Assembly (NCBI RefSeq): GCF_017901175.1
Contig: NZ_CP072793.1
Span: forward strand, 3,286,001-3,350,000
DNA: 64,000 bases
From: Thiothrix unzii
GTDB lineage: Bacteria > Pseudomonadota > Gammaproteobacteria > Thiotrichales > Thiotrichaceae
Reading direction: 5' to 3'
In this document: in pieces, positions 1 through 11,139 of the stretch
Layout: every line of letters begins with the position of its first letter
How positions within the stretch are numbered: position 1 is the first letter of the stretch
Position numbers and translations under genes: made by a program
Notes under the pieces: generated by a model
Told to the model about the DNA's origin: nothing
The model's input: only the letters and a program-made list of their open reading frames with translations
The model's database searches: none

Positions 1-101
1 GCTTCGCCTAAATCGCCGCCCATATTGCGTAATTTTTTGGTGCCAAACAGCAGAATGACAATGACTAAGACGAGGATCAATTGTAGTGGGCTAAAATGCA
101 T
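1..101 (-). CDS. tatA: Twin-arginine translocase subunit TatA/TatE (partial)
   Basis: This is the N-terminal part of a TatA/E protein, cut by the left edge of the window. The visible 33 residues start [20 protein letters not shown], one transmembrane helix, followed by the [14 protein letters not shown] hinge and start of the amphipathic helix, which is diagnostic of TatA. TatA forms the pore for export of folded proteins in the Tat system. The ATG lies 19 bases beyond the hisE stop and has a GGAAGGA ribosome binding site. Placement of tatA just after hisE is common in proteobacteria. The C-terminal tail and the tatB/tatC genes would lie outside the window. Confidence 0.88.
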   Translation of the reverse strand, partial: MHFSPLQLILVLVIVILLFGTKKLRNMGGDLGE

Positions 102-120
102 GGTTGCTTATCCTTCCAAT

Positions 121-444
121 TTAGGAGTGTCGATTGGCTTTTTCTACCAGACCTGACATGCCGAAACGTCGCGCGAGTTCATTGAGCACGTCGTCGGGGT
201 GCAGGTTCTGCTGCGCCAGTAATACCAGTGTATGAAACCACAAATCCGCGACTTCATACACTATTTTATCTTTGTCACCGTCTTTCGCTGCCATGACGGT
301 TTCGGTGGCTTCTTCACCGACTTTTTTTAGGATGCTATCCAAGCCATTGGCGTAGAGTTTAGCAACATAAGAGCTATCAGCCGGAGCTTGTTTGCGGCTT
401 TCCAGCACTTCAGCGAGTTGGTTGAGTACGGTATCGTGTTTCAT
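121..444 (-). CDS. hisE: Phosphoribosyl-ATP pyrophosphatase
   Basis: HisE hydrolyses phosphoribosyl-ATP to phosphoribosyl-AMP, the second step of histidine biosynthesis in the cytoplasm. The 107 residues match the normal length of stand-alone HisE and contain the MazG-like core ([18 protein letters not shown], then [17 protein letters not shown]) with the acidic metal-binding residues. The start lies 7 bases after the hisF stop, so it is the distal gene of a hisA-hisF-hisE operon. A hisI (cyclohydrolase) gene, which often sits between hisF and hisE, is absent here and must be elsewhere. Confidence 0.95.
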   Translation of the reverse strand: MKHDTVLNQLAEVLESRKQAPADSSYVAKLYANGLDSILKKVGEEATETVMAAKDGDKDKIVYEVADLWFHTLVLLAQQNLHPDDVLNELARRFGMSGLVEKANRHS

Positions 445-451
445 TACGCGA

Positions 452-1225
452 TTATAACCTCATTTCAATGCCTTGGGCTGCCATATAGCGTTTGGCATCA
501 CCCACGGTGTATTCACCAAAGTGGAAAATACTCGCGGCAAGTACTGCATCCGCCCCGCCTTTGAGTACGCCATCGGCTAAATGTTGCAAATTACCCACCC
601 CGCCGGAAGCGATCAGCGGAATACCCACACGGTCAGTAATTGCACGGGTTAAGCCGAGGTCAAAACCGACTTTTGTGCCATCGCGATCCATGCTCGTGAC
701 CAGCAATTCACCCGCGCCGTATTGCGCCATTTTTTCTGCCCATGCCACCGCATCAATACCGGTACGGTTGCGCCCGCCGTGGGTGAATACTTCCCAACGA
801 TCCGGTTCGCCCGGTTCATTGACGCGCTTGGCATCAATCGCCACTACAATGCATTGCGACCCAAAATAGTCGGTGCATTCACGTACCAAATCGGGGTTGG
901 TAATCGCAGCGGTGTTAATCCCGACTTTATCCGCACCGGCATTCAACATGCGGCGCACGTCTTCGGGTTTGCGGATACCGCCGCCGACGGTGAGCGGAAT
1001 GAACACTTGCGAGGCCACGGCTTCCACCATGTGGATGATAGTATCGCGGTTGTCAGAACTGGCGGTGATGTCGAGGAAGGTGATTTCGTCCGCGCCTTCG
1101 CGGTTGTAACGGGCGGCGATTTCCACCGGGTCGCCCGCATCACGGATGTCAACGAAGTTCACGCCTTTGACGACACGACCGTTGTTCACGTCAAGGCAGG
1201 GAATAATGCGTTTGGCGAGTCCCAT
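452..1225 (-). CDS. hisF: Imidazole glycerol phosphate synthase, cyclase subunit
   Basis: HisF is the (beta/alpha)8-barrel cyclase that combines PRFAR with ammonia delivered by HisH to give imidazole glycerol phosphate and AICAR. The 257 residues are the usual length. The N-terminus [18 protein letters not shown] carries the catalytic Asp of the CLDV motif, and the second half repeats the barrel with [13 protein letters not shown] (second catalytic Asp) and IASGGVG (phosphate binding). The gene starts 2 bases beyond hisA, so the two are translationally close. HisH is not in the window; it would be expected upstream of hisA or elsewhere. Confidence 0.97.
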   Translation of the reverse strand: MGLAKRIIPCLDVNNGRVVKGVNFVDIRDAGDPVEIAARYNREGADEITFLDITASSDNRDTIIHMVEAVASQVFIPLTVGGGIRKPEDVRRMLNAGADKVGINTAAITNPDLVRECTDYFGSQCIVVAIDAKRVNEPGEPDRWEVFTHGGRNRTGIDAVAWAEKMAQYGAGELLVTSMDRDGTKVGFDLGLTRAITDRVGIPLIASGGVGNLQHLADGVLKGGADAVLAASIFHFGEYTVGDAKRYMAAQGIEMRL

Positions 1226-1227
1226 AA

Positions 1228-1962
1228 TTATTTCACCGAATCGACGTATTGTTGCGCGGCTGCCAGATCAATTGTGCCTTCGTAGATCGACCGACCGAGG
1301 ATTGCGCCCATAATGCCTTGGTCTTCCACCGCGCACAGGGCTTTAATGTCATCCATATTGGTCACGCCACCGGAGGCGACGACGGGAATCTTGATGCTGG
1401 CGGCAAGTTTCGCGGTTTCTTCCACGTTCACGCCTTTCATCATGCCATCGCGGGCAATGTCGGTGTAAACAATCGCGCTGACACCGGCTTGCTCAAACTG
1501 CTTGGCAAGTTCAATCGCGGAAACTGAAGACACTTCCGCCCAGCCGTCGGTGGCGACCATGCCGTTTTTCGCATCAATCCCAACGATAATGTGACCGGGG
1601 AATTGCTGGCACAGGTCGATAACGAATTGCGGTTCTTGCACCGCTTTTGTGCCGATTATGCAATATTGCACACCCGCTTCCAGATACGCCGCTACGGTGG
1701 CTGCATCGCGGATACCGCCGCCGATTTGCACCGGAACATTCGGGAAACGTGCTGCGACCGCGCGAACCACGTCGCCATTCACGGGCTTGCCTGCAAATGC
1801 ACCGTTCAAATCGACCAAGTGCAGACGGCGTGCGCCCGCATCCACCCAACGTTGGGCAACATCGACGGGGTTGCTGGCAAACACAGTGGTGTCATCCATA
1901 CGGCCTTGGCGCAGGCGCACACATTGGCCGTCTTTCAAATCAATCGCGGGGATCAGCAGCAT
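1228..1962 (-). CDS. hisA: ProFAR isomerase HisA
   Basis: HisA isomerises ProFAR to PRFAR, the step before HisF. The 244-residue barrel protein begins [20 protein letters not shown], with the catalytic Asp of AIDLKDG, and has the half-barrel repeat signatures VQIGGGIRD and [21 protein letters not shown] holds the second catalytic Asp. It is the first his gene in the window and is divergent from tkt across a 221-base spacer. HisA and HisF are ancient paralogues; assignment here is clear because each has its own N-terminal signature. Confidence 0.97.
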   Translation of the reverse strand: MLLIPAIDLKDGQCVRLRQGRMDDTTVFASNPVDVAQRWVDAGARRLHLVDLNGAFAGKPVNGDVVRAVAARFPNVPVQIGGGIRDAATVAAYLEAGVQYCIIGTKAVQEPQFVIDLCQQFPGHIIVGIDAKNGMVATDGWAEVSSVSAIELAKQFEQAGVSAIVYTDIARDGMMKGVNVEETAKLAASIKIPVVASGGVTNMDDIKALCAVEDQGIMGAILGRSIYEGTIDLAAAQQYVDSVK

Positions 1963-2113
1963 GGTTCAATCCTTGGTTGTGAAGCGTGAATGCTACCGCA
2001 AAATAACCAAAGCGTCAGGCTTTATAGCCCATTACTCACCCAAACGATACAGTTTATCTATCCAACAAGGGAGAGTTGCCCCTGAGGGGGAAGTCCGACA
2101 CAATACAAAGCTT

Positions 2114-2119
2114 TATACT
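2114..2119 (+). promoter_or_regulatory. Candidate -10 element upstream of tkt
   Basis: TATACT lies 65 bases before the tkt start within the 221-base hisA-tkt divergent spacer. No good -35 hexamer is found at the expected distance, so an activator (CbbR is the usual one for Calvin-cycle genes) may be needed; no CbbR site could be recognised with confidence. The rest of the spacer shows a small inverted repeat at about 2076-2092 (CCCC, TGA, GGGG core). Confidence 0.3.
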
Positions 2120-2183
2120 GCCTGAATAATAAATACTCACAAGGCACTGCTGATCCAAACTTGAAACTACAGGAGACCCGTCA

Positions 2184-4181
2184 ATGACTACACGCCGTGA
2201 GCTGGCTAACGCAATCCGCGTCTTGGCTATGGATGCCGTACAAAAAGCAAATTCCGGTCATCCGGGCGCACCGATGGGCATGGCAGACATTGCCGAAGTC
2301 CTCTACAACGATTTCATGTCCCATAATCCACAGAATCCTACTTGGGCAAACCGTGACCGTTTCGTCATGTCCAACGGTCATGGCTCAATGCTGCCATACT
2401 CCGTGCTGCACCTGACTGGCTACGACCTGAGCATGGACGACCTGAAAGCGTTCCGCCAATTGCATTCCAAAACCCCAGGCCACCCTGAGTACGGTTATGC
2501 ACCGGGCGTTGAAACCACCACAGGCCCACTCGGTCAAGGTATCACCAACGCTGTCGGTATGGCATTAGCTGAAAAAATCCTCGCCGCGCAATTCAATAAG
2601 CCGGGTCACACCATTGTTGACCATTACAGCTACGTGTTCTTGGGCGATGGCTGCTTGATGGAAGGTATTTCCCATGAAGCATGTTCTTTCGCAGGCACAA
2701 TGGGCTTGGGCAAACTAATTTGCTTCTACGACGACAACAATATCTCTATCGACGGCGAAGTCGATGGCTGGTTCACCGACAACACCCCTAAGCGTTTTGA
2801 AGCTTACGGCTGGCACGTGCTGAGCGTTGACGGTCACGATGCTGACGCGATCAAAGCAGCAACTGAAGCAGCGAAAGCAGAAACCGGTAAGCCTTCGATG
2901 ATTTGCTGCAAAACCACCATCGGTTTTGGTTCACCGAACAAAGCAGGTTCACACGATTGCCACGGCGCACCACTGGGTGACGCTGAAATCGCGCTGACTC
3001 GCCAAGCATTGGGTTGGACTAACGCTGAACCGTTTGCGATTCCTGACAATGTTTACGCAGGTTGGGATGCGAAAGCGAAGGGTGCTGCGGCTGAAGAAGC
3101 ATGGAACGGCACGTTTGCAGCTTATGCAGCGGCTTACCCAGCAGAAGCGGCTGAATTCAAACGTCGTATGGCTGGCGAATTGCCTGCTAACTGGGCTGAA
3201 GCATCTGCGGCAGCGATCGCGGCGATTGATGCAAAAGCTGAATCACCTGCAACGCGCGTGGCTTCCAAAAATGCACTGGATGCGTTTGCACCATTGTTAC
3301 CGGAATTCCTCGGCGGCTCGGCTGACCTGACACCTTCCAACAACACTTTCAACAAGTCCAGCAAGCACATCAGTGCAGGCCACGGCAAAGCGCAAGATTT
3401 CAGCGGCAACTACCTGTCTTATGGTGTGCGTGAATTCGGTATGAGCGCGATCATGAACGGTATGGCATTGCACGGCGGCTTGCTGCCTTACGGTGCTACC
3501 TTCCTGATGTTCTCCGAATACGCGCGTAATGCCCTGCGTATGGCGGCGTTGATGAAGATTCAAAGCATCTTTGTTTACACTCACGACTCCATCGGTCTGG
3601 GCGAAGACGGCCCTACCCATCAGCCAGTTGAGCAAATCCCAACGCTGCGCATGATCCCGCGTATGTCCGTTTGGCGTGCATGTGACGCGGTAGAAACTGC
3701 TGTTTCTTGGAAACATGCGATTGAATACAAAGGCCCTAGCACCTTGATTTTCTCGCGCCAAAATCTGAAACATCAAGTACGTGATGCGGCGACGATTGCT
3801 AACATCGCTAAAGGCGGCTACGTGTTGAAAGACACCGACGGCACACCGGACGTGATCGTGATTGCTACCGGTTCTGAAGTCGAATTGGCAATGCAAGCAG
3901 CGGCGAAATCTGACAAGAAAGTGCGCGTGGTTTCCATGCCTTCTTGCGATGTATTCGATGCACAAGATGCGGCGTACAAAGAATCCGTATTGCCTGCCGC
4001 AGTCACTGCCCGCGTTGCAGTCGAAGCAGCCATCGGTGACGCTTGGTACAAGTACGTGGGTCTGAACGGCAAGGTCATTTGCATGACTACGTTCGGCGAA
4101 TCTGCACCGGCGGATCAGTTGTTCAAGCAGTTTGGTTTCACTGTTGACAACGTTCTGAACGCTATCAATAGCGTTGCGTAA
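2184..4181 (+). CDS. tkt: Transketolase
   Basis: Transketolase moves two-carbon units between sugar phosphates in the Calvin cycle and pentose phosphate pathway, using thiamine diphosphate (TPP). The 665 residues are the full bacterial length. The TPP/Mg motif begins [13 protein letters not shown] and continues to [22 protein letters not shown] near the N-terminus and [19 protein letters not shown] in the pyrimidine-binding domain are transketolase signatures. The ATG has an AGGAGA ribosome binding site. It opens a tkt-gap-pgk-pyk-fba cluster typical of autotrophic proteobacteria, so a role in carbon fixation (CbbT) is inferred. Confidence 0.97.
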   Translation: MTTRRELANAIRVLAMDAVQKANSGHPGAPMGMADIAEVLYNDFMSHNPQNPTWANRDRFVMSNGHGSMLPYSVLHLTGYDLSMDDLKAFRQLHSKTPGHPEYGYAPGVETTTGPLGQGITNAVGMALAEKILAAQFNKPGHTIVDHYSYVFLGDGCLMEGISHEACSFAGTMGLGKLICFYDDNNISIDGEVDGWFTDNTPKRFEAYGWHVLSVDGHDADAIKAATEAAKAETGKPSMICCKTTIGFGSPNKAGSHDCHGAPLGDAEIALTRQALGWTNAEPFAIPDNVYAGWDAKAKGAAAEEAWNGTFAAYAAAYPAEAAEFKRRMAGELPANWAEASAAAIAAIDAKAESPATRVASKNALDAFAPLLPEFLGGSADLTPSNNTFNKSSKHISAGHGKAQDFSGNYLSYGVREFGMSAIMNGMALHGGLLPYGATFLMFSEYARNALRMAALMKIQSIFVYTHDSIGLGEDGPTHQPVEQIPTLRMIPRMSVWRACDAVETAVSWKHAIEYKGPSTLIFSRQNLKHQVRDAATIANIAKGGYVLKDTDGTPDVIVIATGSEVELAMQAAAKSDKKVRVVSMPSCDVFDAQDAAYKESVLPAAVTARVAVEAAIGDAWYKYVGLNGKVICMTTFGESAPADQLFKQFGFTVDNVLNAINSVA

Positions 4182-4190
4182 GCAAAATGA

Positions 4191-5264
<1,074 letters not shown>

Positions 5265-5270
5265 GGTTCA

Positions 5271-5300
5271 AGAGGTGGGCGGGGAATCCCTCGCCCTCTT
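5271..5300 (+). terminator. Intercistronic hairpin between gap and pgk
   Basis: AGAGGTGGGCGGGGA and TCCCTCGCCCTCT form an interrupted GC-rich stem 7 bases beyond the gap stop. The following bases (TTTCCCAG) are only weakly T-rich, so partial termination or mRNA processing is more likely than full stop of transcription. Confidence 0.4.
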
Positions 5301-5371
5301 TCCCAGATCCGTCACATAAATCACCCCGCGCTTTATTTGACTGATTTGATTTCTGCAAGGAGTTCCACCAC

Positions 5372-6553
5372 ATGGCTTTCATCAAAATGACCGATCTGGA
5401 TCTGAAGGGCAAACGTGTTCTGATCCGTTCCGACCTGAACGTTCCTGTCAAAGACGGCAAAGTAACTTCCGACGCACGTATTACTGCTTCAATGGCGACT
5501 ATCAAGTTCGCAATGGATGCGGGTGCAAAAGTCATGGTGACTTCTCACTTGGGTCGTCCGACCGAAGGCGAGTGGTCTGAAGCCGTTTCCCTGAAACCGG
5601 TTGCTGACAATATTGCAGCGCGTTTGGGTTCAGACGTGCGCTTGATCAAGGATTGGGTTGACGGTGGTTTTGACGTGGCTGACGGCGAATTGGTCGTGTT
5701 GGAAAACTGCCGCGTTAACAAAGGCGAAAAGAAAAACGTTGAAGAAACCGCCAAGAAATACGCTGCCCTGTGTGATGTATTCGTGATGGATGCGTTTGGT
5801 ACTGCGCACCGTGCTGAAGCATCAACTTACGGCGTAGGTATGTTTGCCCCAGTCGCAGCCGCTGGCATGTTGCTGACTGAAGAACTGCTGGCGTTGGACA
5901 AAGCATTGGCAAACCCGGCTCGCCCAATGGTGGCTATCGTTGGCGGCTCTAAAGTTTCCACCAAACTGACCGTCTTGGAAGCCTTGTCTAAGAAGTGCGA
6001 ACAGTTGGTTGTCGGCGGTGGTATTGCGAATACTTTCCTGAAAGCCACAGGTCATAACGTCGGTAAGTCTTTGTGCGAAGACGATTTGGTTGACACCGCC
6101 AATGCGCTGATCACCAAAATGACCGCACGCGGCGCAATCATCCCCATCGCGGTTGATGTGGTTTGCGGCAAGAAATTCGACCCAGCCGAACCAGCCGTAT
6201 TGAAAGACGCCAAAGACGTGGCTGACGACGACATGATTTTCGACATCGGCCCCAAGTCTGCGCAAGAACTGGTCGACATTATCATGAACGCTGGCACTGT
6301 CGTCTGGAACGGCCCGGTCGGTGTATTCGAGTTCGACCAATTCGGCGAAGGCACGAAAGCGATTTCAATGGCAATGGCGGAAACCAAAGCCTTCACCTTG
6401 GCAGGCGGCGGCGACACCATCGCAGCGATCCAGAAGTACGACATTTACGACAAAATTTCCTACATCTCCACAGCGGGCGGTGCTTTCCTCGAATACCTCG
6501 AAGGCAAAGTCCTCCCAGCGGTTGCCATGTTGGAAGAACGCGCTAAGGGTTAA
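5372..6553 (+). CDS. pgk: Phosphoglycerate kinase
   Basis: PGK transfers phosphate between 1,3-bisphosphoglycerate and ADP, running in the ATP-consuming direction during CO2 fixation. The 393 residues cover both domains: [19 protein letters not shown] and [10 protein letters not shown] in the substrate domain, and [17 protein letters not shown] and [13 protein letters not shown] in the nucleotide domain. The start has an AAGGAG site. It is the third gene of the tkt-gap-pgk-pyk-fba cluster. Confidence 0.97.
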   Translation: MAFIKMTDLDLKGKRVLIRSDLNVPVKDGKVTSDARITASMATIKFAMDAGAKVMVTSHLGRPTEGEWSEAVSLKPVADNIAARLGSDVRLIKDWVDGGFDVADGELVVLENCRVNKGEKKNVEETAKKYAALCDVFVMDAFGTAHRAEASTYGVGMFAPVAAAGMLLTEELLALDKALANPARPMVAIVGGSKVSTKLTVLEALSKKCEQLVVGGGIANTFLKATGHNVGKSLCEDDLVDTANALITKMTARGAIIPIAVDVVCGKKFDPAEPAVLKDAKDVADDDMIFDIGPKSAQELVDIIMNAGTVVWNGPVGVFEFDQFGEGTKAISMAMAETKAFTLAGGGDTIAAIQKYDIYDKISYISTAGGAFLEYLEGKVLPAVAMLEERAKG

Positions 6554-6563
6554 TGACCCTTCC

Positions 6564-6592
6564 GTAGGGGGTGAAAAATATTTCCCCCCTAC
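6564..6592 (+). terminator. Strong hairpin after pgk
   Basis: GTAGGGGGTGAAA pairs with TTTCCCCCCTAC across a four-base loop, 11 bases after the pgk stop. There is no T run after the stem, so it may be a stability or processing element that separates pgk expression from pyk rather than an intrinsic terminator. Confidence 0.45.
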
Positions 6593-6662
6593 AATCCCAC
6601 ACAAATGACATAAAACAAGCATAAACTAAGCACTTTACAGCACACAGTTAATAGGTAATCCA

Positions 6663-8105
6663 TTGAGAAGGACAAAAATTGTAGCGACTATGGGGCCTGC
6701 TACCGATACGCCGGAGGCGATTGAAGCCATTATCCGGGCTGGCGTGAACGTGGTGCGAATGAATTTTTCGCACGGCACGCACGCAGAACACGCGGCACGT
6801 GCGGCTTTGGTGCGTGAGTTAGCGCATAAAGCAGGGCGTATCGTCGGTATTCTCGGCGATCTGCAAGGGCCTAAATTACGTATTTCACGTTTCAAAGACG
6901 GCAAAATTACCCTGAAATCGGGTGATGCCTTCATTTTGGATGCGGATCTTGCCAGCGATGCCGGAACCCAAGAGCGCGTTGGCCTCGGTTACAAAGAGTT
7001 GGTCAATGACGTGAGTGCCGGAGACGAACTCTGGTTGGATGACGGGCGCATTGTGTTGGAAATCGTCGAAGTGCGGGGACAGGAAATCCATACTCGTGCC
7101 ATCAACGGCGGTATTCTCTCCAATAACAAAGGCTTGAATCGGCGCGGCGGTGGCTTGAGTGCCGAAGCCTTGACCGATAAAGACAAGGAAGACATTGCGG
7201 CTGCTGCCAGCATTGGGGTGGATTTCTTGGCAGTGTCATTCCCGCGTTCGGCTGACGACATTCACGAAGCCCGGCGTTTGGCACTGGAAGCCGGTTGCAA
7301 AGCCGCGATCGTTGCCAAAATGGAACGTGCGGAAACGATGGAACCCACCATTCGTGATGAAATCATTCTCGCATCCGACGTGATTATGATTGCTCGCGGC
7401 GACTTGGGCGTGGAAATCGGCGATGCGAAGTTGCCACAGGCGCAAAAATGCCTGATCAGCCGTGCACGTAGCCTGAATCGTGCAGTGATTACTGCTACGC
7501 AAATGATGGAAACCATGACCGACAACCCGATCCCGACGCGGGCGGAAGTCTTCGACGTGGCAAACGCGGTCATGGATGGCACGGATGCAGTGATGCTATC
7601 CGGCGAAACCGCTACCGGCAAACATCCTGCGCTCGTGGTTAAAACGATGGCAGCGATTTGTAAGGAAGCGGAAAATTCCAACGAAACCCGCCGTTCCGGG
7701 CATCGCATGGAAAACCGTTTTGATCGCATCGACGAGGGTATCGCGATGGCGACTATGTACACCGCTAACCACATGGGTGTACGTGCGATTGCAGCACTGA
7801 CCGAATCCGGTGCAACCCCGTTGTGGATGTCGCGGATTCGTTCCGGTATTCCGATTTACGCGCTGACCTCCAATGATGAAGCGGCGCGGCGGGTAAGCAT
7901 GTATCGCGGGGTTTATCCGGTGAAATTGCATGAACCGATGAAAGACCCGAAAATAGCCAACCGTCAAGCGGTCGAGTTGATGATTGAAGAAGGCATCGTC
8001 GAAAACGGTGACTTAGTGATCATTACCAAAGGCGATCTGATGGGCACGAAGGGCGGCACCAATCAGATGAAAATCCTGCGGGTCGGTGAACACGAAAACG
8101 GCTAA
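6663..8105 (+). CDS. pyk: Pyruvate kinase
   Basis: Pyruvate kinase makes pyruvate and ATP from phosphoenolpyruvate. The 480 residues include RRTKIVATMGPATD at the N-terminus, NVVRMNFSHG, the catalytic Lys segment AAIVAKMERAE, MIARGDLGVEIG and ATQMMETM. The start is a TTG codon: an in-frame TAA lies 12 codons upstream with no ATG or GTG between, and the family normally begins MRRTKIVAT, so TTG at 6663 is the only sensible start. A weak AGGT precedes it. A poor start may keep pyruvate kinase low relative to its neighbours. Confidence 0.95.
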   Translation: MRRTKIVATMGPATDTPEAIEAIIRAGVNVVRMNFSHGTHAEHAARAALVRELAHKAGRIVGILGDLQGPKLRISRFKDGKITLKSGDAFILDADLASDAGTQERVGLGYKELVNDVSAGDELWLDDGRIVLEIVEVRGQEIHTRAINGGILSNNKGLNRRGGGLSAEALTDKDKEDIAAAASIGVDFLAVSFPRSADDIHEARRLALEAGCKAAIVAKMERAETMEPTIRDEIILASDVIMIARGDLGVEIGDAKLPQAQKCLISRARSLNRAVITATQMMETMTDNPIPTRAEVFDVANAVMDGTDAVMLSGETATGKHPALVVKTMAAICKEAENSNETRRSGHRMENRFDRIDEGIAMATMYTANHMGVRAIAALTESGATPLWMSRIRSGIPIYALTSNDEAARRVSMYRGVYPVKLHEPMKDPKIANRQAVELMIEEGIVENGDLVIITKGDLMGTKGGTNQMKILRVGEHENG

Positions 8106-8149
8106 AGCACACACGTTAACAGTTTAAACAACATTTCGAGGAGAACAAC

Positions 8150-9214
8150 ATGGCTTTGATTTCTTTGCGTCAATTACTGGATCACGCGGCTGAAAACAGC
8201 TACGGGATGCCAGCGTTCAACGTCAACAACATGGAGCAAATTCACGCCATCATGCAAGCGGCTGATGCGTGCAACTCCCCTGTTATCCTGCAAGGTTCTG
8301 CTGGTGCGCGTTCTTACGCAGGCGAACCGTTCCTGCGTCACTTGGTACTGGCTGCGGTTGAAATGTACCCGCACATCCCAGTGGTTATGCACCAAGACCA
8401 CGGTTCTGAACCGGCAGTTTGCTTCCGTTCCATCCAGTCTGGCTTCTCATCTGTGATGATGGATGGCTCGTTGATGGCGGATGCGAAAACTCCATCCAGC
8501 TACGAATACAACGTTGAAACTACCCGTAAAGTGGTTGAGCTGGCTCATGCTTGCGGCGTTTCTGTTGAAGGCGAACTGGGTTGCTTGGGTTCACTCGAAA
8601 CCGGCATGATGGGCGAAGAAGACGGTCACGGCGCAGAAGGTGTATTGGATCATTCCCAATTGCTGACTGACCCAGAAGAAGCGGCTGACTTCGTGCGCAA
8701 GACTGGCGTTGACGCGCTGGCGATTGCCATCGGTACGTCTCATGGTGCATACAAGTTCACCAAGAAGCCTACCGGCAACGTCTTGCGTATCGACCGTGTG
8801 AAAGAAATCCACGCTCGCATCCCGACCGTTCACTTGGTTATGCACGGCTCTTCTTCTGTTCCAGAAGATTGGCTCGAAATCATTAACAACTACGGCGGCG
8901 ACATGGGCCAAACCTACGGCGTGCCGGTTTCTGAAATCGTTGAAGGCATCAAGCACGGCGTGCGTAAAGTTAACATCGACACTGACCTGCGTATGGCATC
9001 GACTGGTGCAATCCGTAAGCACCTGTTTGACAACAAGGCTAACTTTGACCCACGCAAATTCCTGAAAGAAGCAACCAAAGCGATGTCAGGCATCTGTAAA
9101 GACCGCTTTGAAGCGTTTGGTTGTGCCGGTCAAGCCAGCAAAATCAAACCAGTTTCACTGGAAGTCATGTTTAATGAATACAAAGCTGGCAAGCTCGACC
9201 CGAAAGTGTCGTAA
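8150..9214 (+). CDS. fba: Fructose-bisphosphate aldolase, class II (Calvin-cycle type)
   Basis: Class II (zinc) aldolase; joins DHAP with glyceraldehyde 3-phosphate or erythrose 4-phosphate, thus serving Calvin cycle and gluconeogenesis. The 354 residues fit the Calvin-cycle subtype, with [19 protein letters not shown] at the N-terminus, MHQDHG and [12 protein letters not shown] carrying metal ligands, and the [17 protein letters not shown] phosphate-binding region. The GAGGAG site is 8 bases before the ATG. Last gene of the cluster, closed by the terminator at 9264-9296. Confidence 0.96.
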   Translation: MALISLRQLLDHAAENSYGMPAFNVNNMEQIHAIMQAADACNSPVILQGSAGARSYAGEPFLRHLVLAAVEMYPHIPVVMHQDHGSEPAVCFRSIQSGFSSVMMDGSLMADAKTPSSYEYNVETTRKVVELAHACGVSVEGELGCLGSLETGMMGEEDGHGAEGVLDHSQLLTDPEEAADFVRKTGVDALAIAIGTSHGAYKFTKKPTGNVLRIDRVKEIHARIPTVHLVMHGSSSVPEDWLEIINNYGGDMGQTYGVPVSEIVEGIKHGVRKVNIDTDLRMASTGAIRKHLFDNKANFDPRKFLKEATKAMSGICKDRFEAFGCAGQASKIKPVSLEVMFNEYKAGKLDPKVS

Positions 9215-9224
9215 ACCAGCCAAT

Positions 9225-9252
9225 GTAGAGACGCAAGATTTTGCGTCTCTAC
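9225..9252. repeat. Perfect 28-base palindrome between fba and its terminator
   Basis: GTAGAGACGCAA and TTGCGTCTCTAC are exact 12-base complementary arms around a GATT loop. It is separate from the intrinsic terminator that follows 12 bases later. Similar GTAGAGACG...CGTCTCTAC palindromes are known to me as interspersed repeats in filamentous cyanobacteria. It may be a REP/MITE-like element. No second copy was seen in this window. Confidence 0.8.
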
Positions 9253-9263
9253 GGCAAGCGCGT

Positions 9264-9296
9264 AAAAAAAGGGAGCTTCGGCTCCCTTTTTGTTTT
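9264..9296 (+). terminator. Intrinsic terminator after fba
   Basis: A GGGAGC-TTCG-GCTCCC stem, extended by flanking A and T tracts and followed by TTTTTGTTTT, is a textbook Rho-independent terminator. It separates the carbon-metabolism cluster from the hydrogenase operon. Confidence 0.93.
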
Positions 9297-9384
9297 GCCC
9301 AGATTGCTTGAGTTAAGTCATACATTGGTTGCAGGGTGGCGTTACAATATCCATCTAGACACGCAATAAAACGAGTCATCTGCC

Positions 9385-11139
9385 ATGCCAAAATCATTAT
9401 CTTCTGGCGTAGGTCAGCAACCTCACGACCACTTATTACATCGCTTGCACGACTTGCAACGCCAATTCTTGCACATTCCTCCACGGGAAATCGCCCCACT
9501 CGCGGCGGAACTTGGGCTGCCCATCAGCCAAGTCGAAGCTGTCATTGATTTCTACAGCTTTTTCCACCGTAGCCCGCGCGGGCGCATTGATTTGCTCTTC
9601 AGCAATTGCACCAGTTGCGGCGATTTGTCGCTGATGCACACGTTATGCGATTTGCTGGGCGTTACCCCCGGCGTTACCCGTGCGGATGGTGCAGTTAGCA
9701 TTGACGAAACTTCCTGTATGGGGATGTGCGATCAAGGTACGGCAGCCTTAGTGAACGGGCGCGTTCTGACCCAACTGACGGCACGACACTTGCCGTCGTT
9801 GGTGTCGCTGATCAATGCAGGTACACCGCTGGATGATTGGCCTGCGGAATGGTTTGTCGTGCAAGACAATATCCGTCAGGCGGGTTTATTGCTCAGCAAT
9901 AACGTGCCAATGGGTGCTGGTTTACGCGCTGCACTACAAGGCGGTGTGGAAAACTTGCTGGCTGAAATGACGCAATCCGGTTTGCGTGGACGTGGTGGGG
10001 CAGGCTTCAACACCAGTTTGAAATGGCAATTGTGCCGCGCAGTACCCGCTACACCCCGCTACCTGGTATGCAATGCGGATGAGGGCGAACCCGGTACGTT
10101 CAAAGATCGGGTTCTACTAAACAGTTATGCGGTACAAATGTTTGAAGGCATGGCGTTGTGTGCTTATGCCATCGGGGCGCAACACGGCTATTTGTATTTG
10201 CGCGGCGAATACCGTTACCTCTTGCCGCAACTCGAAGCGACGCTGACAAGCCTGCGTGAGGCTAACTTGCTGGGCGCAAACATCCTCGATCAGCAGGATT
10301 TCCATTTCGACATTAGCATTGTAATGGGTGCGGGCGCGTACATTTGCGGCGAAGAATCGGCGTTGCTCGAATCGTTGGAACAAAAGCGCGGTGTGCCACG
10401 GGTACGCCCGCCGTTTCCGGTGATGCACGGCTATTTGGGGCAGCCGACGGTAGTGGATAACGTGGAAACACTGGTTGCCGCGACACACATTGCTGTACAT
10501 GGCGGGGAATGGTTCAAGGCGCATGGCACAGCGCAATCCGCAGGCAGCAAGGTGTTCAGCGTCAGTGGCGACTGCACTGCACCCGGTATTTACGAATACT
10601 CCTTTGGCATTAGCGTGCAAGATTTGCTGGAAGCCTGTGGAGGGCAAGACGCGCAAGCCGTACAAGTTGGCGGGCCTTCCGGTGCATTGATCGGGCGGGC
10701 GGAATTTGGGCGTAAGCTGGCGTTTGAAGACCTCGCCACCGGCGGCTCAATCATGATTTACGGCGCACAGCGCGATTTGCTGGCGGTGGTGCGCAATTTC
10801 ACCCATTTCTTTGCCCACGAAAGCTGCGGTTTTTGCACGCCTTGCCGCGTAGGTACGCCGTTATTGCGTAAGTATATCGACAAGATTGCTTCAGGGCATG
10901 GCACACCTTACGACCAAGCCGAAATGGCACGGTTGGCAATGGTGGTGAAACGCCGTTCGCATTGCGGGCTGGGGCAAACCGCCGCCAATCCGCTGCTGGA
11001 TTTGCTGGCAAAATTCCCGCAAGTCTACGCCGACCGCTTGCTGCATCAGGATTACGAGCCGTTCTTTAATCTGGATGCCGCCCTTGCCACTACCCGCGAG
11101 TTGACCCACCGCGATGATGCGGAGGCACATTTGTCATGA
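9385..11139 (+). CDS. hoxF: NAD-reducing hydrogenase diaphorase subunit HoxF
   Basis: HoxF is the FMN/NAD-binding diaphorase subunit of the soluble NAD-reducing [NiFe] hydrogenase. The 584 residues join a NuoE-like N-terminal domain (about 1-150; Cys75, Cys78, Cys111, Cys115) to a NuoF-like part with the FMN motif GRGGAG (202-207), NADEGEPGTFKDR (230-242), GAGAYICGEESALLESLE, and a 4Fe-4S site at Cys481, Cys484, Cys487 and Cys527. This fused layout is that of Ralstonia-type HoxF rather than the separate HoxE/HoxF of cyanobacteria. The first Cys pair is spaced C-x2-C, unlike the C-x4-C of classic NuoE. The stop overlaps hoxU as ATGA. No clear sigma-54 site was found upstream; a TACAAT at 9343-9348 could be a -10. 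Confidence 0.95.
   Translation: MPKSLSSGVGQQPHDHLLHRLHDLQRQFLHIPPREIAPLAAELGLPISQVEAVIDFYSFFHRSPRGRIDLLFSNCTSCGDLSLMHTLCDLLGVTPGVTRADGAVSIDETSCMGMCDQGTAALVNGRVLTQLTARHLPSLVSLINAGTPLDDWPAEWFVVQDNIRQAGLLLSNNVPMGAGLRAALQGGVENLLAEMTQSGLRGRGGAGFNTSLKWQLCRAVPATPRYLVCNADEGEPGTFKDRVLLNSYAVQMFEGMALCAYAIGAQHGYLYLRGEYRYLLPQLEATLTSLREANLLGANILDQQDFHFDISIVMGAGAYICGEESALLESLEQKRGVPRVRPPFPVMHGYLGQPTVVDNVETLVAATHIAVHGGEWFKAHGTAQSAGSKVFSVSGDCTAPGIYEYSFGISVQDLLEACGGQDAQAVQVGGPSGALIGRAEFGRKLAFEDLATGGSIMIYGAQRDLLAVVRNFTHFFAHESCGFCTPCRVGTPLLRKYIDKIASGHGTPYDQAEMARLAMVVKRRSHCGLGQTAANPLLDLLAKFPQVYADRLLHQDYEPFFNLDAALATTRELTHRDDAEAHLS

Noticed and set aside
9297-9384. Sigma-54 promoter for the hydrogenase operon
   Set aside because: Known hox operons may use it, but no GG-N10-GC pair with proper flanks was found; only a weak -10-like TACAAT is visible.
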